64,000 nucleotides of DNA, taken from contig NZ_UXAW01000081.1 of assembly GCF_900609055.1 (NCBI RefSeq), positions 62,001 to 126,000 of the forward strand. Direction: 5' to 3'. This DNA is from Pseudogemmobacter humi (GTDB taxonomy: Bacteria; Pseudomonadota; Alphaproteobacteria; Rhodobacterales; Rhodobacteraceae). A program made the position numbers and the translations under genes. The notes below the pieces were generated by a model, which did no database searches, was not told where the DNA came from, and was given only the letters and a program-made list of their open reading frames with translations. Of the stretch, positions 10,278 through 18,060 are shown in pieces (the first letter of the stretch is position 1; the number at the start of each line of letters is the position of its first letter).

Positions 10278-10291
10278 TTGATCAGGGTCAA
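10278..10291. promoter_or_regulatory. FnrL/FNR-like box upstream of the DUF465 gene
   Basis: TTGATCAGGGTCAA matches the FNR-family consensus TTGAT-N4-ATCAA with one mismatch. It starts just after the betA stop and 56 nt before the DUF465 start, a plausible activation distance. FnrL-type oxygen regulators are common in Rhodobacterales. The site is inferred from sequence only. Confidence 0.5.
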
Positions 10292-10346
10292 AGTGATGTC
10301 GCGGATCGCGCTTTAGCCTGAGGGCAACCAAGGAAGGAGACGATTC

Positions 10347-10583
10347 ATGTCGAACACACCGCATACGCTGCAAGAGGAATTCCCGGGCGAGGCCGCCCGC
10401 ATCACCGAGCTGAAGACCTCGAACGCGCGCTTTGCGAAACTGCTGGAGGAATATGACGAGGTGAACGACAAGGTTCACCGCGCCGAGAGCCGGATCGACG
10501 CGGTATCGGAAGAGCACGAGGACGGCCTGCGCCGCAACCGCTCGCGGATCAAGGATCAGATCTGGGCGATGATCCGGGGCTGA
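10347..10583 (+). CDS. YdcH-family protein (DUF465)
   Basis: Small cytoplasmic protein of 78 residues, almost entirely helical and charged, matching the DUF465/YdcH pattern (ARITELKTSNARFAKLLEEY then D-VNDKVHRAE). The biochemical role of the family is unknown. It has a good ribosome site (AAGGAGACG) and its own FnrL-like box, and a strong hairpin follows at 10641, so it is probably a single-gene transcript. Confidence 0.85.
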   Translation: MSNTPHTLQEEFPGEAARITELKTSNARFAKLLEEYDEVNDKVHRAESRIDAVSEEHEDGLRRNRSRIKDQIWAMIRG

Positions 10584-10640
10584 AGGGCCCGCTGCGAACA
10601 GGGAGGGCCGGTTTTCCGCCCGCCCCTGCGCTAAATGTTG

Positions 10641-10669
10641 ACCCCACCCGCAAACCTTGCGGGTGGGGT
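10641..10669. terminator. Perfect hairpin downstream of the DUF465 gene
   Basis: A 13-bp perfect stem (ACCCCACCCGCAA, loop ACC, TTGCGGGTGGGGT) lies 58 nt after the DUF465 stop. It probably terminates that transcript, although no long T-run follows. The preceding bases ATGTTGACCCCAC resemble a stretch at 56533, so an old element end is also possible. Confidence 0.6.
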
Positions 10670-10754
10670 ATTATGTTCGGGCTGGCCAGGTGTTGTTGCA
10701 GAAGTCTTTTTAGGCAGGCTTTTCGCTGCGGATCTGTGCTGTCAGGCCGATGTC

Positions 10755-10985
10755 ATGAGCAAGCCTGCTGCCGCAGGACGACCCGGCAGCCCGCAACGAC
10801 GCCCTGAAGCAGCGCCGCTCTCTGCTGATCTGGCCGGACAACCGGGGCCGCTCACAATGGACGCCCGCCGCTATGCAGCGCGGAGGAAGATCGGAAAGAA
10901 CTCCGGGGGAGCGTTTTCCTGACGATGGCCATCCGGTTCTGTGATGCTGCCCGGCCTGCCACTGAGGCAAACGGCCGGGGGTGCA
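10755..10985 (+). pseudogene. Decayed N-terminal remnant of an IS5-like transposase
   Basis: Translating all three plus frames recovers consecutive pieces of an IS5-family transposase start: MSKPAAAG from 10755, then NDALKQRRSLLIWPDN in another frame, then AIRFCDAA and LPLRQTAGG. The pieces require at least two frameshifts and the rest of the gene is missing. The upstream stretch at about 10690-10715 (GTTGTTGCAGAAGTC) looks like an IS5-type terminal repeat. Recognition is from remembered family motifs, so the exact boundaries are uncertain. Nothing coding is seen between here and 11121. Confidence 0.5.
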
Positions 10986-11121
10986 GGCGACGCTATCGCC
11001 CGGCCAAAATCGCGCTGCTGCAAGCCTTTCTGTCAAACCGTGCAAAATTCCGTGTCACGCTACAGCTACAACAGCGGATGCGCGCAGGATATTGCTGTTG
11101 GTGCCGAGAAGCCGCTTGACA

Positions 11122-11136
11122 TGAAAAAGTAAATCA
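11122..11136. promoter_or_regulatory. Iron-responsive-type operator upstream of hemP
   Basis: TGAAAAAGTAAATCA fits the alphaproteobacterial iron-responsive operator TGA-N9-TCA exactly, inside a looser outer dyad TGAC...GTCA (11117-11140). A TTGACA hexamer at 11116-11121 abuts it and could be the -35 element. Control of haem uptake by iron through RirA, IscR or a similar regulator is inferred. Confidence 0.5.
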
Positions 11137-11215
11137 GTCAGGAATTTTTGACGCAGCCAGACCCGCTCCGCCGTGAGCCGGGCCAGCCAGACCTTCACAC
11201 GCGATGGAGAAGACC

Positions 11216-11338
11216 ATGCCCCGATCCGACACGGGTGAGCGGTTTCCTTTGGCCGAACTGCTGCATCGGGCGGCTGCCGGAACGGCGCCTGCGGCGGCGC
11301 TTGAAGCATTGATCGAACGTATGGGAGCCGCGAAATGA
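11216..11338 (+). CDS. 40-residue ORF translationally coupled to hemP
   Basis: Encodes 40 residues (MPRSDTGERFPLAELLHRAA, then an Ala-rich stretch ending ERMGAAK), too short for routine gene calling. It has a strong ribosome site (GGAGAAG, 5 nt before the ATG) and its stop overlaps the hemP start as ATGA. It may be a real small protein or a leader peptide coupling hemP translation. No known family is recognised. It lies between the iron-operator-like site and hemP. Confidence 0.5.
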   Translation: MPRSDTGERFPLAELLHRAAAGTAPAAALEALIERMGAAK

Positions 11339-11505
11339 ATGCACATCCTGAATCCATCCTGACCCCCTGGCTCCAGGGCGACGCCACGCCGGTGCATGAG
11401 GCCCGCGTGCTGACCGAGGGCGGCTCGCTCGCCAAGATCGTGCTCGACGGTCAGGTCTATACCCTGCGCATCACCCGTCAGGGCAAGCTGATCCTGACCA
11501 AGTAA
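11335..11505 (+). CDS. hemP: Hemin uptake protein HemP
   Basis: Small protein of 56 residues matching HemP, which is required for haem utilisation in several proteobacteria. The C-terminal half has the family pattern LDGQVYTLRITRQGKLILTK. The start ATG at 11335 overlaps the stop of the 40-residue ORF. It is followed by a long hairpin (11542-11587) shared with the convergent moaA. Iron control is suggested by the TGA-N9-TCA site at 11122. No haem receptor gene is adjacent. Confidence 0.85.
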   Translation: MNAHPESILTPWLQGDATPVHEARVLTEGGSLAKIVLDGQVYTLRITRQGKLILTK

Positions 11506-11541
11506 GAACCGGCGGCGGGGCAGGGTCCCGCCGCTGTCATC

Positions 11542-11587
11542 GGGCTTTTGCCGGACGGCGTTCCCTCGCGTCGGCCGGCAAAAGCCC
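11542..11587. terminator. Bidirectional hairpin between hemP and moaA
   Basis: Perfect 13-bp arms GGGCTTTTGCCGG (11542-11554) and CCGGCAAAAGCCC (11575-11587) lie between the converging hemP and moaA genes. Runs of T and A inside the arms could act as a terminator in both directions. Confidence 0.7.
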
Positions 11588-11642
11588 TGCGGGCGTCAGG
11601 GGGTGAGGGAATGCGCCCCGGACGCCCGCCGGTTACCCGGGA

Positions 11643-12656
11643 TCAGCCGCCGGTGTGGCTCATGTGGCGGCTCATCTGGCCGCGGACCCTTTGGCGGGTA
11701 TAGTCGAAATCGTGACCCTTCGGCTTGCGCGCGATCGCCGCGCGGATCGCCTGTTCCAGCGGGCGCGGATCGTCCGGGTGGGCGCGCAGCGGCGCGCGCA
11801 GATCGGCCATATCCTCCTGGCCGAGGCACATATACAGCTCGCCCGTGCAGGTCAGCCGCACCCGGTTGCAGCTTTCGCAGAAATTATGCGTGAGCGGCGT
11901 GATGAAGCCGATCTTCTGCCCGGTCTCCATGATCCGCACGTAGCGCGCCGGGCCGCCGCTGCGCTCGGCCAGATCGGTCAGGGTGAAACGCCCGGACAGT
12001 CGGTCGCGCAGATCGCGCAGGCTCCAGTACTGGTCGAGCCGGTCCTCGCCGCCCAGATCGCCCATCGGCATGACCTCGATGAAGGTCAGGTCGTGATCCT
12101 CGCGCGCGCACCAGTCAAGCAGCGGGAACAGCTCCTCCTCGTTCACGCCCTTCAGCGCCACGGTGTTGATCTTGACCCGGATCCCCGCCGCCTTTGCCGC
12201 CGCGATGCCGTCGAGCACCTGGGCGAGCCGCCCCCAGCGGGTGATCGCGGCGAATTTCTCGGGTATGAGCGTGTCGAGCGAGACATTGATCCGCCGCACC
12301 CCCAGATCCGCCAAAGGCTGCGCGTAACGGGCAAGCTGGCTGCCGTTGGTGGTCAGCGTCAGCTCGTGCAGGGCGCCGCTTTGCAGATGCCGGGCCATCG
12401 ATTCGAAGAAGGTCATGATGCCGCGCCGCACCAGCGGCTCGCCCCCGGTGACGCGCAGTTTCTGCACCCCGAGACCCACAAAGGCCGAGCAGAGCCGGTC
12501 CAGTTCCTCCAGCGTCAGCAGGTCGGCCTTGGGCAAAAAGGTCATATGTTCCGCCATGCAATAGGTGCAGCGGAAATCGCAGCGGTCGGTGACCGACACC
12601 CGCAGATAGCGGATGGCGCGGGCGAACGGGTCGATGAGCGGGGCAAGGTCCTCCAT
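11643..12656 (-). CDS. moaA: GTP 3',8-cyclase MoaA
   Basis: Radical SAM enzyme that rearranges GTP to 3',8-cH2GTP, the first step of molybdenum cofactor synthesis. The protein is 337 residues. The N-terminal SAM cluster motif is CDFRCTYC (about 27-34). The C-terminal second iron-sulfur cluster cysteines lie in [13 protein letters not shown]. The essential C-terminal Gly-Gly is present (SHTGG). TGGEP and related substrate motifs are intact. It is a single gene here, with no other moa genes in the window. Confidence 0.96.
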   Translation of the reverse strand: MEDLAPLIDPFARAIRYLRVSVTDRCDFRCTYCMAEHMTFLPKADLLTLEELDRLCSAFVGLGVQKLRVTGGEPLVRRGIMTFFESMARHLQSGALHELTLTTNGSQLARYAQPLADLGVRRINVSLDTLIPEKFAAITRWGRLAQVLDGIAAAKAAGIRVKINTVALKGVNEEELFPLLDWCAREDHDLTFIEVMPMGDLGGEDRLDQYWSLRDLRDRLSGRFTLTDLAERSGGPARYVRIMETGQKIGFITPLTHNFCESCNRVRLTCTGELYMCLGQEDMADLRAPLRAHPDDPRPLEQAIRAAIARKPKGHDFDYTRQRVRGQMSRHMSHTGG

Positions 12657-12752
12657 TCCCCCAAGGTAAGATCAGCGAAGCCCCGCCACAAGGCGCAATC
12701 CGGAGCATTGCGGCAGTTGCGGCGGCAGGGGCGAGGCCCTATCGTCGGGCCC

Positions 12753-13211
12753 ATGATGATGCGCGCCCTTTTCCTCGTTTCGCTTTCGCTGGCCCTCGCG
12801 GGTTGTTCGGTCTTCGAGAAGGACGCGGCGCCCGCGAATCCTCAGATGGCGACCGAATTCGCGCCCGCGGTCTCGACCACGGCGCTTGGCGCGGCGGGTC
12901 ATGCGCCGGCGGCGCTGGACAAGACCTCGGATGCGGAAAAGGCGGCGGCGCTTTCCGCCCCGGTGGCCAGCGGCGAGCGCGCGCTCGGCAAGGCGGTGGT
13001 GGCGCTCGGGCCGCCGGCCGAGGCCGGGATCTGGGTCCAGAGCGTGCTGATTTCCGCGCCGGGCCAGGGCCGGGTGGTGGCGCCGAACGGCCAGGCGCTG
13101 GCGGTGGAACTGCGCCCCGGCAGCGGCGGCGCGCTGATGTCGCTCTCGGCCTATCAGGCGCTCGGCCTGCCGCTGACCGACCTGCCCGAGATGACGATCT
13201 ACGGCCCCTGA
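12753..13211 (+). CDS. Predicted lipoprotein, function unknown
   Basis: A 152-residue protein with a clear lipoprotein signal (MMMRALFLVSLSLALAGC, lipobox LAGC at 15-18), so it is exported and lipid-anchored. The mature part is Ala-rich to about residue 90. A conserved-looking C-terminal block follows (VLISAPGQGRVVAPNGQALA, then LSAYQALGLPLTDLPEMTIY). No catalytic motif is recognised. There are three consecutive ATG codons and the first is used here. It is divergent from moaA. Confidence 0.75.
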   Translation: MMMRALFLVSLSLALAGCSVFEKDAAPANPQMATEFAPAVSTTALGAAGHAPAALDKTSDAEKAAALSAPVASGERALGKAVVALGPPAEAGIWVQSVLISAPGQGRVVAPNGQALAVELRPGSGGALMSLSAYQALGLPLTDLPEMTIYGP

Positions 13212-14305
13212 CGGATTGGGGCGGCCTGATCGGGGAAGGGGCTCTTTCCCGCCCGTCGGCACTGGCCCGGGCCAGGCCGATCCGTGGGGCATTTTTTGAA
13301 CGGCTGTGGAAAAGCCTCGCTGTGCTTTGCCCTCACGATCTGTCCGCCGGTGAGCCGCAGGCCGGCCCGCGGCTGCGGGAAAACGCAGAAGCCGGTCCTC
13401 GGGCAGCCCCGCGGCAGCAAACTCGCGCAATCCGATACGCCACGAAAACCGCCAGCGCCATGGACGCCCGGGGGCAGATGCCGGTCGCGCCCCATTGGAT
13501 CACATCGGGAGCGAACCGGGCCGCCGCCGGGACAGACTAAGGCGGCGAGCCCCTCTCGCGCCGGTATCGGGGGCGCCAGCCATGAAAATCAGGCGAAAAT
13601 CTCGATCATGATCCGGTTCGCGATCTGCTCTGGGTCGGTCGAGGCATGCGAGGCCGGTCAGTTCCAGACACTCGCCCCTTCTGGTCGGTGAACGGTTGTC
13701 TCCGGGGGATGTGTTGATGCGGCCAGCCGGAAATGGAAATCCTTCAGCCGCCGGAGCGGGGCGGAGTGTTCGGGACGCTGACCCGTGACCGGGACAATGA
13801 CCTGATGAATGACGCCCGATTGTCCGGGCATCGCTGCCAGGAGCGGAGTGATCCGGCGACTGCGGGGCGGATCGCCGCCGGTATCGCGCTTACCTTTCCT
13901 GCCTCGCGCTTCCTGGGAAGACGCATGATACGGAAGGCGCGGCGCAGGCCTTGCAAGGCGGGCGGCGCCTGCCGGTCCTGAAACAGGAAGGCGGAATCAT
14001 CCGGCCATCCGTCATCGTCGCCCTTGCCGCGTTTTCCGGGGACGCGGCGGGCCGGAAGGGAACCACCACGGCGGGCTGACCCCTGTGACCCTGCGGGCGG
14101 ACGAGGGCTTGCCATAAACCACCCGGTGCCCCGCCGGGCAGATCCTGCGCAAAGCGGTCGTTCTGGTCCCCCGAGCCGGAGGGTGAGGGGGGCGAGGCTA
14201 TCGGAGTGCGGGCCGCGCCCCGGCGAAGACATTGCACCTGTGGAAGCGATCATCCCGCCGGCAGGACGCAGGCCCTCGGGCTGAGGGGGGGGCCGAAGGG
14301 CGGGA
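13212..14305. other. 1.1 kb stretch with no recognisable gene
   Basis: Open frames on both strands are short, overlap one another and show no family motif, conserved start context or convincing codon pattern. Composition stays GC-rich. It may be a decayed gene or spacer. No tRNA, repeat copy or CRISPR was seen. Confidence 0.5.
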
Positions 14306-15085
14306 TCAGCGCAGTCTGCTGAACAGGGCGCTCAGGCGGGCGGCCTCTTCGCTCAGGCCATAGGGCGGGTTGACCACGAACATCCCCGAGCCCACCATCC
14401 GGTGCCCCTCGCGCGCGGGGGGGAAGCGGACCTCGTGGCGCAGCGCGCCTTCGTGCTGGCGCATGAGCGCGGTCAGCATCGGGGCATGGGGCGCGTCGCG
14501 CAGAATCGGATACCAGAGCATCAGAACACCCACGTTCCATTTGCGCGCGATCTGGGCGAAGAGCTTCGGGATGCGGTCGTAATCCTCTTTCACCTCGTAA
14601 GGCGGGTCGACCAGCATCAGCCCGCGCCGCGGCGTGGGCGGCGTCAGCGCCAGCGCCATGGCGAATCCGTCCTCCCTACGGATATGCGCCCCCCAGGAAC
14701 CAAGCGCCTCCTGGAGAGCGGCATGTTCCTGCGGATGCAGTTCCGCCAGATGCAGCCGGTCGCCCTCGCGCAGCCCGAGCGCCGCGATCAGGGGCGAGCC
14801 GGGATAGGCGTCGGCGCCATACATGCCGCGGGCCTCGTCGAGCCGCTCGCGGTAGGGATGGCCGGGCGGAAAGGCCGCCTCCAGCCGGGCGATGCCCTGC
14901 GCCGCCTCGCCGGTCTTCGCGGCTTCGGCGGAACCGAGCCAGTAGAGCCCGCGCCCGGCATGGGTCTCGATATAGCTGACGGGCTTGTCTTTGCGGGTCA
15001 TGTAATCCAGCACGAAGGCCAGAAGCGCGTGCTTCTGCACATCGGCGAGATTCCCGGCATGAAAGGCGTGCTGATAGGAAAGCAT
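14306..15085 (-). CDS. rlmJ: 23S rRNA (adenine2030-N6)-methyltransferase RlmJ
   Basis: SAM-dependent enzyme that methylates A2030 of 23S rRNA. The protein is 259 residues, close to the E. coli length. The N-terminus MLSYQHAFHAGNLADVQKHA is a hallmark of RlmJ (formerly YhiR/ComJ-like). The catalytic D-P-P-Y motif is in LVDPPYEVKEDY at about residue 165, and a GSGMFVVNPPYGL motif is near the C-terminus. It is a single-gene unit followed by the 1.1 kb gene-poor stretch. Confidence 0.94.
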   Translation of the reverse strand: MLSYQHAFHAGNLADVQKHALLAFVLDYMTRKDKPVSYIETHAGRGLYWLGSAEAAKTGEAAQGIARLEAAFPPGHPYRERLDEARGMYGADAYPGSPLIAALGLREGDRLHLAELHPQEHAALQEALGSWGAHIRREDGFAMALALTPPTPRRGLMLVDPPYEVKEDYDRIPKLFAQIARKWNVGVLMLWYPILRDAPHAPMLTALMRQHEGALRHEVRFPPAREGHRMVGSGMFVVNPPYGLSEEAARLSALFSRLR

Positions 15086-15351
15086 GAAAGCGGCTTAGCC
15101 CCGGCGGGGCCACGCCGCAAGGGTCATGGTGGCAGGATCCGGCGGAAGGTCGTGTGCGGAGCGGCGGCAGAGCAACCGCCGCCCGCAAGCGTCTCGGAGA
15201 TGGACGGGAGGGGGCTTGCGGCCCCGCCCCGCAGCCGCGTCTGTCCCGCTGGGGAGGGCGGTGAAGTTCCGGCGTTCCCCGGCATGATCCGGACGGGCTT
15301 GCCGGGAAAGGCTTGCGCCGCCGGGCAGGGAACATCCGCGCGGCGCCGGGC

Positions 15352-15744
15352 TCAGGTGCAGGTATTGCCCACGCCTTTGGCGACCTGCTCCTGCCAGGTG
15401 GCGCCCAGCACCTCTCGCGCCGAAAGTGCGTTGCCCGCCTCGGCAGAGCCCCCGGCGATCATGCGCACCACCATGCCCTGATCGTAATTCTGCTGCATGT
15501 TGAAGAGGTTGCCCTGGAGACCGCTGCCGGAACTGTCCTGCTGGATGATGAATTTGTCGCCGCCCTTGCGGATCACCTCGACCGCCGCGGCCCTGAACGC
15601 CACGTCGCGCGCGCCCGACGGCCCGCAGGCGGGCGCCGCATGGGTCTGCACCTTGAACGTGTCCTTGCTCATCTGCTGGATGTCGGTATTCGCGCAGGCC
15701 GCAAGGGTGAGCGCAACGAGAACGAGGGAAAGCCGGGCGATCAT
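15352..15744 (-). CDS. Predicted lipoprotein, function unknown
   Basis: A 130-residue protein with signal MIARLSLVLVALTLAAC and lipobox LAAC at 14-17. The start at 15744 is chosen because the signal begins there. An in-frame extension upstream adds 26 non-conserved residues. The mature part (ANTDIQQMSKDTFKVQTHAA) includes two further cysteines, one in PACGPSGA and one at the end (NTCT), which could form a disulfide. No characterised family is recognised. It is isolated between rlmJ and ssrA, all on the minus strand. Confidence 0.7.
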   Translation of the reverse strand: MIARLSLVLVALTLAACANTDIQQMSKDTFKVQTHAAPACGPSGARDVAFRAAAVEVIRKGGDKFIIQQDSSGSGLQGNLFNMQQNYDQGMVVRMIAGGSAEAGNALSAREVLGATWQEQVAKGVGNTCT

Positions 15745-15989
15745 GATCTTCCTGCAAAGTTGTGGCCGGTCTGCCAGCCGCGGAAGGATCCCGCCGTCCC
15801 GGCCTTGCAGGCAGAGAATCACATAATTGCTTATCGCTGGTTAACCGGGCCGCATTCGATGGTTGCAGGGGCCAGGCCCCGAACGATGCCGGGTCTTGCC
15901 GCCACCGGAGAAATTTCTCCGGCCTGCCGAGAGGAAAGCTGAACAGAGGGGGGGAAGGTGCAGGATTCTGTTGCCAGGCTCCTGCGGGC

Positions 15990-16273
15990 CCCGCCTTACG
16001 CGGCTAAGCGCAAGGACTTAGGTTTGGTATTGAGAGCTGCTTACGCAGCCATCGCCACCGGAGCACGGTTGTCGTTGGCAACTGTGATCATGCACCGATA
16101 ACGGTGGTAGCTCACCGGGCGAAAGCTGGCCTCTTTGAACGTCCGTCGATCCTGTTTCGGCCCCATTTTCCCGCAACGCCGGGGAGAGTGGTGGAGCCGC
16201 CGGGTACCGCCCCCGGGTCCGAGCCGTCTATTGCAGGTGCGTTTATCGCCATAGTCCGGACTTACGCCCGGAC
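15990..16273 (-). ncRNA. ssrA: Circularly permuted two-piece tmRNA
   Basis: On the minus strand the acceptor piece comes first and ends GGCTCCACCA (CCA at 16191-16189). A short spacer follows, then the coding piece beginning GGGGCCGAAACAGGATCGAC at 16164. GGGGCCG pairs with CGGCTCC to rebuild the tRNA-like acceptor stem. The tag frame at 16079-16041 reads ANDNRAPVAMAA then stop. This permuted order is characteristic of alphaproteobacteria. tmRNA rescues stalled ribosomes and tags the product for proteolysis. The 3' boundary is approximate. Confidence 0.93.
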
Positions 16274-16279
16274 AGGGGC

Positions 16280-16308
16280 AATATAGGCGCCACGGCGCTG
16301 GGGTGCAA
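16280..16308 (-). promoter_or_regulatory. Sigma-70 promoter of ssrA
   Basis: On the minus strand, TTGCAC (-35) is followed after exactly 17 nt by TATATT (-10). This places the transcription start near 16273, immediately before the acceptor piece of the tmRNA. Confidence 0.8.
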
Positions 16309-16408
16309 GCGCGGGCCAGGGGCTGAATTGACGAAGCGCGAGGCGGCTGCGGTCTGCAAATAATATTCTTGCTGTGAAATCATGTGAACCCTCAGGAAAT
16401 TTCTTGCC

Positions 16409-16436
16409 CCCTTACATACCGAGCGGTATGTAAGGG
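16409..16436. promoter_or_regulatory. Perfect palindromic operator for the adjacent TetR regulator
   Basis: Twelve-base perfect arms (CCCTTACATACC and GGTATGTAAGGG) flank a GAGC centre. The site ends 2 nt before the TetR start codon, so a bound repressor would block transcription or translation of its own operon. The ACATACC/GGTATGT core is typical of TetR/AcrR-type sites. Confidence 0.8.
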
Positions 16437-16438
16437 CA

Positions 16439-16990
16439 ATGAAAGAGACACGTCGCCGCCAGCCCGAAATCCTGCGCCGCAAGCTGCTTGATGCGGCGAC
16501 GGCGCTTGCCGTGCGCGAGGGGGTGCATTCGGTGACCATCGGTGGCGTGGCCCGTGCCGCGGGCGTCACCAAGGGCGGATTGTTCCACCATTTCCCCGAC
16601 AAGGACGCGCTGCTGCAAGCGATGTTTCTCGGCCAGCTTGAGGAACTCGACGCCGCGATCGACGCCGAAATGGCGGCGGACGAGGGGACCCCGGGCTGTT
16701 TCACCCGGGCTTATGTCCTTGCCACGCTGCAACACAGCGCCTCGCCCGCCGCGCCGCTGTTCGCGGTGCTGCTGATGAGTCCGGCCATGCGCGCGATCTG
16801 GTCGGACTGGCTGCGCGCGCGGCTCGGGCGCCATGCCGGCACCGACGGGGGCGCGGGGCTGGAACTCGTCCGCTATGCCGCGGACGGGATCTGGCTTTCC
16901 GATCTCTGGCAGGTCGACCCCGGTCTGCGCGCCTCCCGCGCCGAGTTGCGCGACACATTGCTGCAATCCACCCGAAGGAACCCGACCTGA
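16439..16990 (+). CDS. TetR/AcrR-family repressor of an SMR pump
   Basis: A 183-residue regulator with an N-terminal helix-turn-helix (VTIGGVARAAGVTKGGLFHHF, about 32-52) and a ligand-binding C-terminal domain. It begins 2 nt after a perfect palindrome and overlaps the downstream SMR transporter gene by one base (TGATG). It is therefore probably an autorepressor that lifts when a toxic cation or drug binds. The specific ligand cannot be read from the sequence. An alternative annotation would be a QacR-like regulator. Confidence 0.88.
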   Translation: MKETRRRQPEILRRKLLDAATALAVREGVHSVTIGGVARAAGVTKGGLFHHFPDKDALLQAMFLGQLEELDAAIDAEMAADEGTPGCFTRAYVLATLQHSASPAAPLFAVLLMSPAMRAIWSDWLRARLGRHAGTDGGAGLELVRYAADGIWLSDLWQVDPGLRASRAELRDTLLQSTRRNPT

Positions 16991-17334
16991 TGCATCCGAT
17001 GCTCATGACCTATGGCGCCCTGTTCTTCGCGGTTTCGCTGGAGGTGGTGGGAACCTCGCTTCTGCCGCAGACGCAGCATTTCACCCGGCCGCTGCCGACT
17101 TTGGGCACGGCACTTTGCTACGGCGGGGCGTTCTGGCTGCTGACCCATGCGATGGGGCAACTGCCGGTGGGTGTGGTCTATGCGATCTGGAGCGGCTTCG
17201 GCATCGTGCTGATCTCGGCCATCGCCTGGATCTGGCTGCGCCAGTCGCTGGATCTGCCGGCGGTGATCGGCATCGGCCTGATCCTGAGCGGGGTGCTGGT
17301 GATCAACCTGTTCTCGAAATCCGGCGCGCATTGA
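16990..17334 (+). CDS. SMR-family small multidrug/cation efflux protein
   Basis: A 114-residue inner-membrane protein with four predicted transmembrane helices. It has the essential membrane-embedded Glu of SMR pumps in helix 1 (FAVSLEVVGT, near residue 18) and the helix-3 GFGIVLISAIAWI region. It is likely an EmrE-like proton-coupled exporter of hydrophobic cations. EmrE-like and Gdx-like members cannot be split with certainty, but control by a TetR protein rather than a guanidine riboswitch favours a drug/cation exporter. Only a single SMR gene is present, so it would be a homodimer. Confidence 0.85.
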   Translation: MHPMLMTYGALFFAVSLEVVGTSLLPQTQHFTRPLPTLGTALCYGGAFWLLTHAMGQLPVGVVYAIWSGFGIVLISAIAWIWLRQSLDLPAVIGIGLILSGVLVINLFSKSGAH

Positions 17335-17394
17335 GCGCGAAGATGTAGCTCTGCCTCCCCCCGGAGCGCCGGATACCGGAGTTTTCTGACCTGG

Positions 17395-18060
17395 TTATGG
17401 CGACGGGCCGGCTGTGTCGCCGGGATAATGCAGGGCAACCGGGACGTTGTATCCGATCGCGCTGTGGGGGCGGTCTTCGTTATGCTGTCGACCCCAATCC
17501 TCCAGCTTTTCCCGGTCACCCGCCAGGCTCACGAACCAGTGCGCGTTCAGGCACTCCGGGCGGAGCTTGCTGTTGAACGCTTCGATGAAACCATTCTCCG
17601 TTGGCTTGCGGGGGCGTGAGAAGTCCAGGGTGACATCTCTGACGTAAGCTTACCGGCCGAGGTCGCGCGGGATGAACGCGCTGCCGTTGTCGACCCGGAT
17701 GGTTCCATGCCGGCCGGGTTGGGTGCAGACCCGTTCCAGAGTCTGGACCACATCTTCGCCACGGCAGGTGAAGCGGGGGGCGGCCACTGGACAGAAGCGG
17801 GAAGGGGTATCAATGATGGTCAGGATGCGCAGCATGTTGCCCGGGGCCAGCCGGTCATGGACAGAATCCGTGGCCCAGACATCATTCGGCCCGACGGCCT
17901 CGGGCCGATCATCGCGCAGCTTCGCCTTGACCCGCCGCTTGGGGTGCTTGTTGCGCAACTGGAGCCCCAGCTCTTTGTAAACCCTATGGGTCTCCTGATA
18001 TTCACCTGCAAGCCCTCCGGCCGCAGCAGGACGTGGATGCGCCGGTATTCCGCGCCCACC
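17395..18060 (-). pseudogene. Broken IS3-family (IS407-like) transposase OrfB
   Basis: On the minus strand the pieces EYRRIHVLLRPEGLQVN, then after a frameshift near 17985 THRVYKELGLQLRNKHPKRR, NDVWATDS and VDNGSAFIPRDLGR follow the OrfB integrase core. An in-frame TAA (17655-17653) then interrupts AYVRDVTLDFSRP. The same frame continues through ENGFIEAFNSKLRPE to NEDRPHSAIGYN. All three DDE acidic residues are present, but the frameshift, nonsense codon and missing N-terminus make it inactive. The upstream end abuts an integrase remnant at about 18058. Confidence 0.88.

Noticed and set aside
10635-10651. ATGTTGACCCCACCCGC as an insertion-sequence end, with a similar stretch at 56533
   Set aside because: The two stretches match at 15 of 17 positions, but no transposase or second end is visible near either; kept only as a note.
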